From contig JAKAXA010000016.1 in the NCBI GenBank assembly GCA_021816775.1, positions 1-64,000 on the forward strand: a stretch of DNA of 64,000 nt. Direction: 5' to 3'. The notes below the pieces were generated by a model that had not been told where the DNA came from, ran no database searches, and worked only from the letters and a program-made list of their open reading frames with translations. Position 1 is the first letter of the stretch; each line of letters opens with the position of its first letter. Shown piece after piece: positions 8,224-16,522 of the stretch. Made by a program: the position numbers and the translations under genes. The DNA comes from Pseudomonadota bacterium (lineage in GTDB: Bacteria; Pseudomonadota; Gammaproteobacteria; Steroidobacterales; Steroidobacteraceae).

Positions 8224-9827
8224 GGCGCTGCGTGCGCCTCCCCTTCGTGGCACTCCTGCTGGCCGCGCCGTTCATCGCCGGCCTCTGCCGTGCGGCTGCC
8301 CCGGGCCCCTACGTGCGCATCGCTCAGGGCGTGCTCGAGGGAGTGCGCGAGGGTCACGTCAAGGCATTCCTCGGCGTGCCCTACGCTGCCCCGCCGCTCG
8401 GCGCGTACCGCTGGCGCGCTCCGCAGCCGCCGATCGCCTGGCGCGGCGTGCGCCGTGCGCGGCATTTCGCGCCGAGCTGCCTGCAGACGCTCACGCCGCA
8501 GGGCGCCGGGCCATGGTCGCCCGAGTACGTCGTGCACGGACGGGTAAGCGAGAACTGTCTGTACCTGAATGTCTGGGCGCCGGCGCACGCCGCGCGGCCT
8601 CTGCCGGTCATGGTGTGGATCCCGGGCGGGGCGTTCATCTCGGGCTCCGGATCGGTGCCGATCTACGACGGGCGCCACCTGGCGGCGCAGGGCATCATCG
8701 TGGTCACGATCAACTACCGACTCGGGGTGTTCGGCTTCTTCACCGACCCGGCGCTGGTGTCCGAGGCGAGACGCCTGCACGAGCCGCCCGGGAACTGGGG
8801 CCTGCAGGACATGATCGGCGCGCTGCGCTGGGTGCAGCACAACATCGGCGCATTCGGCGGCGACCCCCGCGCCGTCACGATCGCCGGCCAGTCGGCCGGG
8901 GCGATCGCGGTACAGGCGCTCATCGCCTCGCCGCTCGCGACGGGACTGTTTGCGCGGGCGATTGCCGAGAGCGGCCTGCCGGACTCGCGTCTGCCCGACT
9001 CCCCGCGGCGCGTGCCCTCGCTCGCCGCCGCCGAGCGCGCCGGAGCGCGCTTCGCCCGCGCCAAGGGCGCCGCCTCGCTCGCAGCGCTACGGGCGCTGCC
9101 GCCCCGAGCGCTGCGCACCTCTGCCGCACCGATGAGCAGCCCGCTGATCATGCCGAGTGTCGATGGCACCGTGCTGCCCGCTGCACCCGAGCGCCTGCTC
9201 GCTGCCGGCCGCTTTGCGCGCACGCCCGTGCTGCTCGGCATGAACGCCGATGAGAACACGGGGTTCCGCGCCAACCCGGCGAGGCTCAGCCGCGCAGCCT
9301 GGCACGCCTTCCTCGTCAAGACCTTCGGCGCTCTCGCGCCGCGCTTCGCGCGGCTGTTCCGCGCCGCCAGCGCCCGCGGGCGCGCGCGCGCGCTGCGCAC
9401 GGTCCGCCGCGCTCTGGGGCTCGCCGCCCTGTATCGCTGGAGCCGCCTGCGGCTCACGCACGCGCGCACGCCGATTTATGCCTATCTCTGGAGGCATGTG
9501 GAGCCCGGGTCGCGCTCGCGCCTGTGGCGGGTGTTCCACTCCTCCGAGATACCCTATGTCTTCGAGACGCTCGCCGCCTCACCCCAGCGGCACTTCACAC
9601 GGCTCGACGCGACGATCGCGCAACGCATGTCGCGCTACTGGGTGAACTTCGTGAAGACCGGCGACCCGAACGGCCCGGGACTGCCCCGCTGGCCGAGACT
9701 GACACTGAAGGCGCCGCGCATCATGCGGCTCGGCGCGCGCGCCGCAGCTCGCCCGATCCTGCCGGCGCCGCTGCTGGCGGCGATGCGGGCGTTCATCGCC
9801 GCAGGCGGCGCGCCGCAGCTGTACTGA
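8220..9827 (+). CDS. Secreted type-B carboxylesterase
   Basis: Alpha/beta-hydrolase of the type-B carboxylesterase family, 535 residues, with a Sec signal peptide ending near LCRAAA. Recognisable family blocks are FLGVPYAAPPLG, SENCLYLNVWAP and the oxyanion region GGAFISGSGS. The triad is visible: Ser225 in the GQSAG elbow, Glu345 in NADENTGF and His440 in RVFHSSEIPY. Its ATG overlaps the GH51 stop, so they form one transcription unit. This context suggests removal of ester decorations (acetyl or feruloyl) from hemicellulose fragments, but the substrate is inference; many relatives have broad or unknown specificity. Confidence 0.88.
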   Translation: MRRCVRLPFVALLLAAPFIAGLCRAAAPGPYVRIAQGVLEGVREGHVKAFLGVPYAAPPLGAYRWRAPQPPIAWRGVRRARHFAPSCLQTLTPQGAGPWSPEYVVHGRVSENCLYLNVWAPAHAARPLPVMVWIPGGAFISGSGSVPIYDGRHLAAQGIIVVTINYRLGVFGFFTDPALVSEARRLHEPPGNWGLQDMIGALRWVQHNIGAFGGDPRAVTIAGQSAGAIAVQALIASPLATGLFARAIAESGLPDSRLPDSPRRVPSLAAAERAGARFARAKGAASLAALRALPPRALRTSAAPMSSPLIMPSVDGTVLPAAPERLLAAGRFARTPVLLGMNADENTGFRANPARLSRAAWHAFLVKTFGALAPRFARLFRAASARGRARALRTVRRALGLAALYRWSRLRLTHARTPIYAYLWRHVEPGSRSRLWRVFHSSEIPYVFETLAASPQRHFTRLDATIAQRMSRYWVNFVKTGDPNGPGLPRWPRLTLKAPRIMRLGARAAARPILPAPLLAAMRAFIAAGGAPQLY

Positions 9828-9828
9828 C

Positions 9829-9862
9829 GGCCCCGGCGCGGCCGTGAGGCCGCGCCGGGGCC
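9829..9862. terminator. Strong hairpin between convergent genes
   Basis: A perfect 15-bp stem (GGCCCCGGCGCGGCC, 9829-9843, paired with 9848-9862) around a GTGA loop starts one base after the esterase stop and lies 21 bp before the end of the convergent glutathione transferase gene. It is placed to stop transcription from both sides. There is no long T-tract. Confidence 0.65.
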
Positions 9863-9883
9863 GCGCACTGACCGTGCAGCGGT

Positions 9884-10492
9884 CTACTTGATGAGGCCCT
9901 CGGCCCGCATCGCCGCCTGCACCGCCGGGCGGACGGCGGCGCGCTCCTGGAACGCCAACACGTTCGGGAACTGGCCCAGATCGACCTTTACCATGCGCGC
10001 CCAGTTGGTCACCGTGAACAGATACGCATCCGCCACGGAGAATCGATCACCGAACAGGTACGAGCGCCCCTGCAGCTGCTTCTCGACCACCGTGTAGCGG
10101 CGCAGCAGATACGCCTGGCGCTCGGCGCGCGTCTCGGAGGGCGTCGCGGGATTGAACAGCGGCGAGTAGGATTTGTGCAGCTCAGAGTTGATGTAGCCGA
10201 GCATCTCCTGCAGCCGGTAACGCTCGAACGAGGCGGGCGGCGGCGCGAGGTGCGACTCGGGCTTCAGATCCGCCAGATACTGCACGATGACCGGCCCTTC
10301 GGTGAGCAGCTCCCCGTTGTCGAGCTGCAGCGCCGGCACGTACCCCTTGGGGTTCACCGCCAGGTAGTCGCCCTCGGTGCGCATGGCCTTGCTCTTGAGG
10401 TCCACCTTCTGCAGCTCGAGCGGGATGCCCGCCTCGTGGGCCACTATGTGCGGGGAAAGCGAGCAGGCACCGCTCGCGTAGAACAATTTCAT
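9884..10492 (-). CDS. Glutathione S-transferase, GstA-like
   Basis: Soluble glutathione transferase of 202 residues. It has the bacterial beta-class pattern: MKLFYASGACSLSPHI with an early Ser/Cys region contacting glutathione, VNPKGYVPAL with the cis-Pro turn, LTEGPVIVQYLAD binding the gamma-glutamyl part, and the N-capping region GDRFSVADAYLF of the C-terminal helical domain. ATG at 10492 was chosen: GGGAG sits 6 bases upstream, whereas ATG at 10498 would be too close to it. It would conjugate glutathione to electrophiles or act in peroxide defence. It faces an HxlR regulator across a short promoter region, which suggests induction by an electrophile or oxidant. Confidence 0.88.
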   Translation of the reverse strand: MKLFYASGACSLSPHIVAHEAGIPLELQKVDLKSKAMRTEGDYLAVNPKGYVPALQLDNGELLTEGPVIVQYLADLKPESHLAPPPASFERYRLQEMLGYINSELHKSYSPLFNPATPSETRAERQAYLLRRYTVVEKQLQGRSYLFGDRFSVADAYLFTVTNWARMVKVDLGQFPNVLAFQERAAVRPAVQAAMRAEGLIK

Positions 10493-10552
10493 ACCCATCT
10501 CCCGTTGACCGTGAGTCCAGCCGGCGGCCGCCGGGGCCGCCGAGGTTACCAT

Positions 10553-10581
10553 TGTATAGCGAATTACTTTAAGTAAGTTAA
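10553..10581 (-). promoter_or_regulatory. Sigma-70-type promoter for the glutathione transferase
   Basis: On the minus strand TTAACT (10576-10581) and TATACA (10553-10558) are separated by exactly 17 bp and lie about 60-90 bp before the gst ATG. The palindrome at 10564-10576 fills the spacer, which fits repression by a bound regulator. Confidence 0.55.
10564..10576. promoter_or_regulatory. Candidate HxlR operator
   Basis: TTACTT-T-AAGTAA is a perfect inverted repeat of 6-bp arms around one base in the AT-rich centre of the gst/hxlR divergent region. It overlaps the spacer of the gst promoter. HxlR-family regulators bind short AT-rich palindromes next to their own gene, so the adjacent regulator is the natural candidate. 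Confidence 0.55.
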
Positions 10582-10615
10582 AAGAAGCATTATCCTTTCG
10601 GTCAGGAACACGCCT

Positions 10616-10993
10616 GTGACCGAGATGACCCGAACGCGCGACGCTGCATCCCTCCCCACGCACTGCCCGATGGGCGCCTGCATGGCGCTGCTCGGCGGAG
10701 CGTGGACCCCCAATCTGATCTGGCAGCTGAGCGGCGGGCCACGCCGCTTCGGCGCGCTGCACAAGGACATCCAGGGGATTTCGGCGAAGATGCTCTCGGC
10801 ACGCCTGAGGGAGCTCGAGGCCAAACGCGTGGTGATCCGCGAGGTATCCCCGACCTCACCGCCTTCCGTGGCCTACACGCTCTCGGCGCTCGGCCGCCAG
10901 CTCGTTCCGGTCATCGATGCGATGGTGCGGGTGGGGGCGGGGCTGCTGCGCGATGGCCGCGGGCGCGCCAGCCCGCGGCGGCGATCGCGCTGA
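10616..10993 (+). CDS. HxlR-family transcriptional regulator
   Basis: Winged-helix regulator of 125 residues. HxlR hallmarks are an early cysteine (Cys17 in HCPMGACMALLGG), the helix WTPNLIWQLSGGPRRFGALHKDI, GISAKMLSARLRELE as recognition helix and a wing near SVAYTLSALGRQL. Cys-containing HxlR proteins commonly sense electrophiles or oxidants through that residue. GTG at 10616 has an AGGAA site about 9 bases upstream; ATG at 10625 is an alternative. It diverges from the glutathione transferase and probably controls both genes. The last 15 residues are a basic Arg-rich tail. Confidence 0.87.
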   Translation: MTEMTRTRDAASLPTHCPMGACMALLGGAWTPNLIWQLSGGPRRFGALHKDIQGISAKMLSARLRELEAKRVVIREVSPTSPPSVAYTLSALGRQLVPVIDAMVRVGAGLLRDGRGRASPRRRSR

Positions 10994-10997
10994 GCGA

Positions 10998-11540
10998 TCA
11001 GCCGGGCGCGCACCCGTCGCCGGCGCCGAGCGCTCGTTGCATCAATACGGTGTCGACCCATCGGCCGAGCTTGTAGCCGACCGACCGGAACGTTCCGACC
11101 ATCTGGAACCCGCAGCGCCGGTGCAGCGCGATCGAGCCGGCGTTCGCGCTGTCGCCGATCACGGCGATCATCTGCCGCCACGGCCCGCTCTGGCAGCGCC
11201 CGATGAGCGCCTCGAGGAGCGCCCGGCCGATGCCGCGCCCGCACTGCGCCTGCGCCACGTACACCGAGTCCTCCACGGTATAGCGGTATCCCGGCCGCCC
11301 CCGGTACGGGCTCGCATACGCGTAGCCGGCGATCTGCCCGCCCGCTGCGGCAACCAGATACGGCAGCCCCGCCGCGAGGATCGCCGCGCGCCGCGCCTGC
11401 AGCTCGTGCGCCTCGGGCGGCGTCAGTTCGAAGGTCGCGAGGCCCTCGCGAACGTAATCCGCATACAGGCGCGCGACCGCCGCCATATCTTCCTCGATGG
11501 CGTCGCGGACGATCAGGCGTGCGGCGGGCGACTCGGGCAT
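10998..11540 (-). CDS. GNAT acetyltransferase, phosphinothricin/MnaT-like
   Basis: GCN5-related N-acetyltransferase of 180 residues. The acetyl-CoA loop (motif A) is visible as QCGRGIGRALLEALI, preceded by the strand EDSVYVAQA. The GLATFELTPPE segment and the end GFQMVGTFRSVGYKLGRW match the phosphinothricin acetyltransferase / L-methionine sulfoximine acetyltransferase branch, which acetylates amino-acid analogues. It is convergent with the HxlR gene, four bases away. The true substrate cannot be read from sequence. Confidence 0.8.
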   Translation of the reverse strand: MPESPAARLIVRDAIEEDMAAVARLYADYVREGLATFELTPPEAHELQARRAAILAAGLPYLVAAAGGQIAGYAYASPYRGRPGYRYTVEDSVYVAQAQCGRGIGRALLEALIGRCQSGPWRQMIAVIGDSANAGSIALHRRCGFQMVGTFRSVGYKLGRWVDTVLMQRALGAGDGCAPG

Positions 11541-11583
11541 CGCGGCGATGGTCTCCAGACGGCAAGTGCTGTGCCGCAGCCTA

Positions 11584-13053
11584 TTATGAGCCGGGAGCGC
11601 GCGCCGATGAAGCCGGCGGCGCCGGCGGCGAGCTTGCGCGACGCTGCCGCAGTGCCCGCGCCGCCGACCGCGCCCCGCGCCATCGCCGCGACGCGGGCCG
11701 GTAGCCGTCGGTCAGTGTGTCTAGAAAGGCGATGACGTCGAGGATCTCGGGGCGAGTGAGCGCCGGGGGATCGCCGGGACGGCGGTTGAACGGGGCATCG
11801 ACGGTATCGACGTTGCCGCGGTACTGCGGCGGCAGATCGTTGAATTGGATCACCCGGCCCGCGGCGTCGCGCGGATAGAAGCGGCCCGGATGCAAGTCGC
11901 GGTTGACGTACCACTCGAGCACCTGCTGCAGCGAGTGAAATACTCCGTTGTGGAAGAACACGTGCCGCCTCGCCACGTTGCGCAGCGAGGGGGTGAGGAA
12001 CATGCCGCAGTACTGCTTCTGCGCGCGCAGGTTCGCACGGTAGGGGCCGCACAGCCCCAGATCGTAATAATGTGGGTTGCGATTGGCCGCAATCGCCGGA
12101 TTGCGCGGCACCCCGAGCGCCTCGTACTGGAAATCCGTCAGCAGCGGCGGCTCCCCGCCCGGGCCCGGCTGATCGAGGTGACAGGCCGCGCAATTGCCCT
12201 TGCGCGGATCGTTGAAGAGCTCGTAGCCGCGCAGCTCCGCCGGCGTGAAGCGCGCCCGGCCCTCGAGCCAGGCGTCGAACTTGCTCGAGAAGGGATGAAA
12301 GCTCGCAGCCTCGAGCTCGAAGCGCCCGATGGCGAACATCGCCTCGGCGACCGTGAGCTGCGGGTTGTCGAACACGTTCGGTCCGAACAGCCGGATCAGA
12401 TCGGCGGCGTAGGGGCTGCGGCGCAGTTTGTCGGCCACCTGCGCCGCCGTGCCGCCGTCCATCTCCGCCGGGTTGTAGAGCGGCCCGTTGATCTGCTGCT
12501 CGAGGGTGTTGGCGCGCCCGTCCCAGAACAGCCCCCCTTGCGGCACGAGATTCGTCGCCGCCGCGAGCGGGCGGCCGGCGCTCTTGCGCACGCGCCGGTG
12601 ACTCGCCGCGAGGCGCACCTGGCGCGCCAGCGGCACCGGCACATCGGTGCCGTTCTGCAGATCCGGCCCGATCGTGAACGGCGGCTGGCGGTACAGGTAG
12701 CGCAGCGAGGGCACGGCGCGCACCCCCGGGGTGCGCAGGCCGGGCCCGCCCAACATCACCGGCGAGGAGTCCGGCGGGCCGTAGGCGTGCGCCGGACTGT
12801 GGCAGCTCGCGCATGACATCCGGCCGGAGGCCGACAGCGCCGCATCGTAGAAGAGTCTGCGGCCGAGGCGCGCCGCCGCCGACAGCGGCCGGGCCGGCGG
12901 TATGCGCAGCCTCACCGGATGGGGATTGAGGCCCGCCGCGAGCAGCCGCTCGGCGCGGCTCGATGCGAGCGGCACCGGGGCGCCCTGGGCGCCCGCCAGC
13001 GCGGGCAACAGCGCCGCGAGCGCCGCCGCGAGCGCCCCGGGCGGGCGCCTCAT
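11584..13053 (-). CDS. Di-haem cytochrome c peroxidase family protein
   Basis: Periplasmic di-haem peroxidase (CcpA/MauG superfamily), 489 residues, with a signal peptide ending at ALAGAQG. Two c-type haem sites are present: C81-A-S-C-H85 and C288-A-A-C-H292. Other family features are RLGRRLFYDAALSASGRMSC, GGLFWDGRANTLEQQ and FLTPSLRNVARRHVFFHNG. Such enzymes reduce hydrogen peroxide with electrons from a periplasmic donor, or oxidise protein or small substrates. ATG at 13053 is the start that directly precedes a signal peptide. It begins 4 bp after the stop of the phosphoesterase gene and is probably translated from the same mRNA. The last 30 residues are Arg/Pro/Ala-rich. Confidence 0.88.
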   Translation of the reverse strand: MRRPPGALAAALAALLPALAGAQGAPVPLASSRAERLLAAGLNPHPVRLRIPPARPLSAAARLGRRLFYDAALSASGRMSCASCHSPAHAYGPPDSSPVMLGGPGLRTPGVRAVPSLRYLYRQPPFTIGPDLQNGTDVPVPLARQVRLAASHRRVRKSAGRPLAAATNLVPQGGLFWDGRANTLEQQINGPLYNPAEMDGGTAAQVADKLRRSPYAADLIRLFGPNVFDNPQLTVAEAMFAIGRFELEAASFHPFSSKFDAWLEGRARFTPAELRGYELFNDPRKGNCAACHLDQPGPGGEPPLLTDFQYEALGVPRNPAIAANRNPHYYDLGLCGPYRANLRAQKQYCGMFLTPSLRNVARRHVFFHNGVFHSLQQVLEWYVNRDLHPGRFYPRDAAGRVIQFNDLPPQYRGNVDTVDAPFNRRPGDPPALTRPEILDVIAFLDTLTDGYRPASRRWRGARSAARALRQRRASSPPAPPASSARAPGS

Positions 13054-13057
13054 GCGC

Positions 13058-14716
13058 TCAGGTGCCCTCCGCCCGGGGCGGTTTGACGGCCGGAACGGGC
13101 TCGCCGCTGCGCGCGTCGAGGAAGAGCCGTGCGTCCGGACGGCGGCGGGTGAAATCAAACATGTTCATGATGCTGCCGGCGGTGGCATCGAACGACCCGC
13201 CGCCGAGCCGCTCGCCGTGCAGCCAGTTGTCCTCGATGAAGCGCACGAGCGAGGCCTGGGAGATGCGCGAATCGCTCACGAAGTTGACCTTCGCGTACGG
13301 CGAGATCACCAGGAACGGGATGCGCGTGCCCGGACCGCAGCGGCCGTTGACGGGCCTGCCCGCGATGCCTGCAAGCGGCACGCCGCGGCCGCACACCCCC
13401 GGCCCGTCGAGCCGGTCGGCCGACTGGTCGTAGGACGGATTGGTGGGCGTGACGAAGGCGTGATCGTACCAGCCGTCCGAGTCGTCCCAGGTGATGATCA
13501 CCGCGGTGCTGCGCCATCCGGGCCGGTGTTCGAGGAAATTGACGACTTTGACGATCCAGGCCTGCTCATCGAGCGGGTCGGAATACCCGGCGTGCCCGTC
13601 CTGATAGGCGATCGCCTTCAGGAACGACACCGCCGGGAAATTCCCGGCGCGCACTGCGGCATAGAAATCCTTCAGTCCGTATTCGTGGTTGGCAGGATCG
13701 CGCCTGCCGTTCGCATCGAACGTGTAGCCGACCGCGCGCAGCGAGGCGGGGCGGGCGTGGGTGGGATTGGCGGTCGCCCTGAAGTACTGGAACCAGTTGT
13801 GGTGCGGGATGTAATCGCGCACCGTCTGGCCGACCACGGTCGAGTAGGTGCTGCGCCGGCAGCCCGTCGTGCCGTTGGCATCGGTGCGCGCCAGATCGAA
13901 CCCGCCCATGAACCCGCCCCAGCTCACGCCCCGGGCCGTGAGCAGCTCGCCGACATTGCGCCCCAGCATGCGCACCTGATTGGCTTGGTTCGAGCAGACG
14001 TCATATGCCGGGTCGACGTCGCTGACGAGCGCATACCCCCCGGCCCCGTCGGGGATGTAGTACCAGTGCCCGGTGCTCGCGACAAGGCGCACGCCGTCGG
14101 TCTGCCCCGAGACCACCTCGAGCGCCCCGGGTGTCGAGGGGCCGTAGGTGTCGGTGTAGGCGTCGTCGCTCATTGCGAAGTGCTGCGCGTAGTTCCACAG
14201 CGCCGTCACCGTGTTGCCGTCGAAGTAGCCCATCACCTGGCCGGGAGTACCGAATGCGCCGGCGCCTCCCGCAGTGCCGCGTCCGGTGTGCAGCGGGAAC
14301 AGGTCCGCCGCGCCCGCGTCGTAGGCGAGCTGCTCGGCCGTGTAGCCGTGATTCTGATCGGCGGTGGAGGCCTGCGAGCGATCCAGCCGGAACGGATTGG
14401 TGGCGCCGCGGCCGTTTAGGGGATTGAGGTTCGGATTATGGGTGAGCAGCCGCCCCTCGAGGAGGTTGTTCACCGGCGGCGTGCCGGGCGCGGCGGTGAA
14501 GCGCGGCTCGCGCGGCGGATTGGCCGCGCGCGGATAGGTCCCGAAATAGTGATCGAACGAGACGTTCTCATCGAAGATCACCACCAGATGCTTGATCGGC
14601 GTGGCCGTCGGCTCGCGCGCGGCCGGCAGCTCGCGCGCCCGTGCCGATGGTGCGGCGCAGATGGCGAGCGCGGCGGCGCCGAGCAGCGCCGGGAACGTTC
14701 TCAGAATGGGACGCAT
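13058..14716 (-). CDS. Secreted phosphoesterase (acid phosphatase/phospholipase C family)
   Basis: Exported phosphoesterase of 552 residues with an Ala-rich signal peptide. The family signature IKHLVVIFDENVSFDHYFGTYP gives the metal/phosphate site (Asp-Glu-Asn, then Asp-His). Later metal-site blocks are ALWNYAQHFAMSDD, YTDTYGPSTPGALE, ITWDDSDGWYDH and RIPFLVISPYAK. The family includes AcpA acid phosphatases and bacterial phospholipases C. The protein is nearer the shorter AcpA-like acid phosphatases, since no phospholipase C C-terminal repeats are visible. ATG at 14716 has GGCAGGAAA upstream. It is the first gene of a two-gene unit with the di-haem peroxidase. Likely role: releasing phosphate from organic esters; substrate unknown. 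Confidence 0.85.
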   Translation of the reverse strand: MRPILRTFPALLGAAALAICAAPSARARELPAAREPTATPIKHLVVIFDENVSFDHYFGTYPRAANPPREPRFTAAPGTPPVNNLLEGRLLTHNPNLNPLNGRGATNPFRLDRSQASTADQNHGYTAEQLAYDAGAADLFPLHTGRGTAGGAGAFGTPGQVMGYFDGNTVTALWNYAQHFAMSDDAYTDTYGPSTPGALEVVSGQTDGVRLVASTGHWYYIPDGAGGYALVSDVDPAYDVCSNQANQVRMLGRNVGELLTARGVSWGGFMGGFDLARTDANGTTGCRRSTYSTVVGQTVRDYIPHHNWFQYFRATANPTHARPASLRAVGYTFDANGRRDPANHEYGLKDFYAAVRAGNFPAVSFLKAIAYQDGHAGYSDPLDEQAWIVKVVNFLEHRPGWRSTAVIITWDDSDGWYDHAFVTPTNPSYDQSADRLDGPGVCGRGVPLAGIAGRPVNGRCGPGTRIPFLVISPYAKVNFVSDSRISQASLVRFIEDNWLHGERLGGGSFDATAGSIMNMFDFTRRRPDARLFLDARSGEPVPAVKPPRAEGT

Positions 14717-14986
14717 GAAGGATTTCCTGCCGTGCGCTGTATCGGGAATGAATCTGCGTGAGCCCGACCCGCCGGTCAAGGCGCGCTGGGATGAGCATGA
14801 CGCTCTATTGTGAAGGAACGGTGACCTGCGGCAAGAGCAGCCGCGCAGCGCGGCGGCCCGGGGCCGGCGCCGGCATGCGGCCGGTGCGCTGCCACGATGC
14901 CGCCGCTGCCGGGCCCCTGATGACGGGCCTGCCTGCCGCGCATATGATGGCTTGCGCCGCGCTCTTGCGGTGACGCGAGGCGCCCC

Positions 14987-15844
14987 GTGACGTTCAGCGC
15001 ATTCATCGCCGCACACCACGACAGCATCCGCCTGGGCTGCTTTCTCGGCGTGTTCGCGCTGCTGGCGCTGTGGGAGCTGCTCGCGCCGCGGCGCCGGGCC
15101 CGCAGCCCCACGCGCATCCGCTGGCTGAACAATATCGGCCTCATCGTGCTCGCTACGCTCCTGGTGCGCCTCGTCCTGCCGGCCGCCGTGCTCGGGACCG
15201 CTCTGTACGCGGCCGCGCACGGCTGGGGAGTGCTGCACCGCTTCGCCCTCGCCCCCGCGCTGGCCATGCCGATCTCGCTGGTCGCACTCGATCTGACCAT
15301 CTACCTGCAGCACGTGATGCTGCACGCCGTGCCGACGCTGTGGCGGGTGCACCGGGTGCATCACGCCGACCTCGACTTCGACGTCACCACGGGGGTGCGA
15401 TTTCACCCGTTCGAGATCGCGCTGTCGATCCTGGTCAAGTGCGCCGCCGTCGTCGTGATCGGCGCCAGCCCCACCGCGGTGGTGCTGTTCGAAGTGCTGC
15501 TCAATGCGACCTCCTTGTTCACGCATGGCAACGTACGGCTGCCGGTCGCATTCGAGCGGGCGTTGCGGCTCGTGCTGGTGACACCCGAGATGCACCGCGT
15601 GCATCACTCGATCGAGGACGATGAGACCAACAGCAACTTCGGCTTCAATCTGTCGTGGTGGGACCGCCTGTTCGGCACCTACCGGGCCGCCGCCCGCCTC
15701 GCACAGCCGGACATGACGATCGGCATCCGCACCTTCCGCGAGCCGCGGCTGTGCGCCTGGCTCCCGGGCATGCTCACCATGCCGTTCATCGGCCCGGTGA
15801 GCGATTACGCGATCAACCGCCGCTCCTGGCGGGCCCGCCCATGA
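14987..15844 (+). CDS. Sterol desaturase / fatty-acid hydroxylase family protein
   Basis: Integral membrane di-iron oxygenase-type protein of 285 residues with at least four hydrophobic segments. The three His clusters of the fatty-acid hydroxylase superfamily are complete: H109-V-M-L-H113, H122-R-V-H125-H126 and H203-R-V-H206-H207, followed by NSNFGFNLSWWDRLFGTY. Members hydroxylate or desaturate lipids; bacterial ones act on fatty acids, hopanoids, carotenoids or sterols. The start is GTG with a GCGAGG site upstream. It overlaps the next gene by ATGA, so both are co-translated. The lipid substrate is unknown. Confidence 0.85.
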   Translation: MTFSAFIAAHHDSIRLGCFLGVFALLALWELLAPRRRARSPTRIRWLNNIGLIVLATLLVRLVLPAAVLGTALYAAAHGWGVLHRFALAPALAMPISLVALDLTIYLQHVMLHAVPTLWRVHRVHHADLDFDVTTGVRFHPFEIALSILVKCAAVVVIGASPTAVVLFEVLLNATSLFTHGNVRLPVAFERALRLVLVTPEMHRVHHSIEDDETNSNFGFNLSWWDRLFGTYRAAARLAQPDMTIGIRTFREPRLCAWLPGMLTMPFIGPVSDYAINRRSWRARP

Positions 15845-16512
15845 GTCGCGCCGGGGCGCTGCGGCTCGCGCTCATCGTGCTGCTCGGCGCGGTCGGGCTC
15901 TGGGCCTTCCTGCATCGCAGCGCGCTCGATGTGCAATCGCTCGGCGCGGCGGTGCACGGCGCGGGCCCCTGGGGGCCGCTCGCGTTCATGGCGATCTACG
16001 CGGTGGCGACCGTCGCCGCCCTGCCCGGAACGGTGATGACGCTGGCGGGCGGGGCGCTGTTCGGGCCGGCGGCCGGGACTTTCTACAACATCACCGGCGC
16101 GACATTGGGGGCAACCGGGGCGTTTCTCGTCTCGAGGTACCTGGCCGCCGACTGGGTGCGCGCGCGCCTCGGCGGGCGGGTCGAGCAGCTGATCGCGGGC
16201 GTGGAGCGCGAGGACTGGCGATTCGTGGCTTTCGTGCGCCTGGTGCCTCTCATTCCCTTCAATCTGCTCAACTACGCCCTTGGCCTCACGCGCGTGCGCG
16301 TCTCGCGCTACATGCTCGCCTCCTATCTCGCCATGCTGCCGGGCACGTTGGCCTATACCTATCTCGGCTATGCCGGCCGAGCGGCGCTCGCGGGCAAAAG
16401 CGGACTGATCAGCAAGGGGCTCGTGGCACTCGCGCTGCTCGCCTGCACGGCGCTGCTGCCGCGCATCATCCGCAGGGTGCGCGCCGCGCGGGCGCCGCAC
16501 GCGAGTCCCTGA
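15841..16512 (+). CDS. TVP38/TMEM64 (DedA-related) membrane protein
   Basis: Membrane protein of 223 residues with the VTT/SNARE-associated domain: PWGPLAFMAIYAVATVAALPGTV, then LAGGALFGPAAGTFYNITGATLGATGAF-type glycine-rich re-entrant region, and FVAFVRLVPLIPFNLLNYALGLT near residue 140. Family members act in membrane-lipid or undecaprenyl-phosphate handling. The ATG overlaps the stop of the sterol-desaturase-family gene, so both may serve one lipid pathway. The transported or scrambled lipid is not known. Confidence 0.82.
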   Translation: MSRAGALRLALIVLLGAVGLWAFLHRSALDVQSLGAAVHGAGPWGPLAFMAIYAVATVAALPGTVMTLAGGALFGPAAGTFYNITGATLGATGAFLVSRYLAADWVRARLGGRVEQLIAGVEREDWRFVAFVRLVPLIPFNLLNYALGLTRVRVSRYMLASYLAMLPGTLAYTYLGYAGRAALAGKSGLISKGLVALALLACTALLPRIIRRVRAARAPHASP

Positions 16513-16522
16513 CCGCCCGTGC

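Noticed and set aside
14717-15607. N-terminal extension of the phosphoesterase frame up to 15607
   Set aside because: The signal peptide begins at the ATG at 14716, and the extension lies antisense to the clear sterol-desaturase-family gene.
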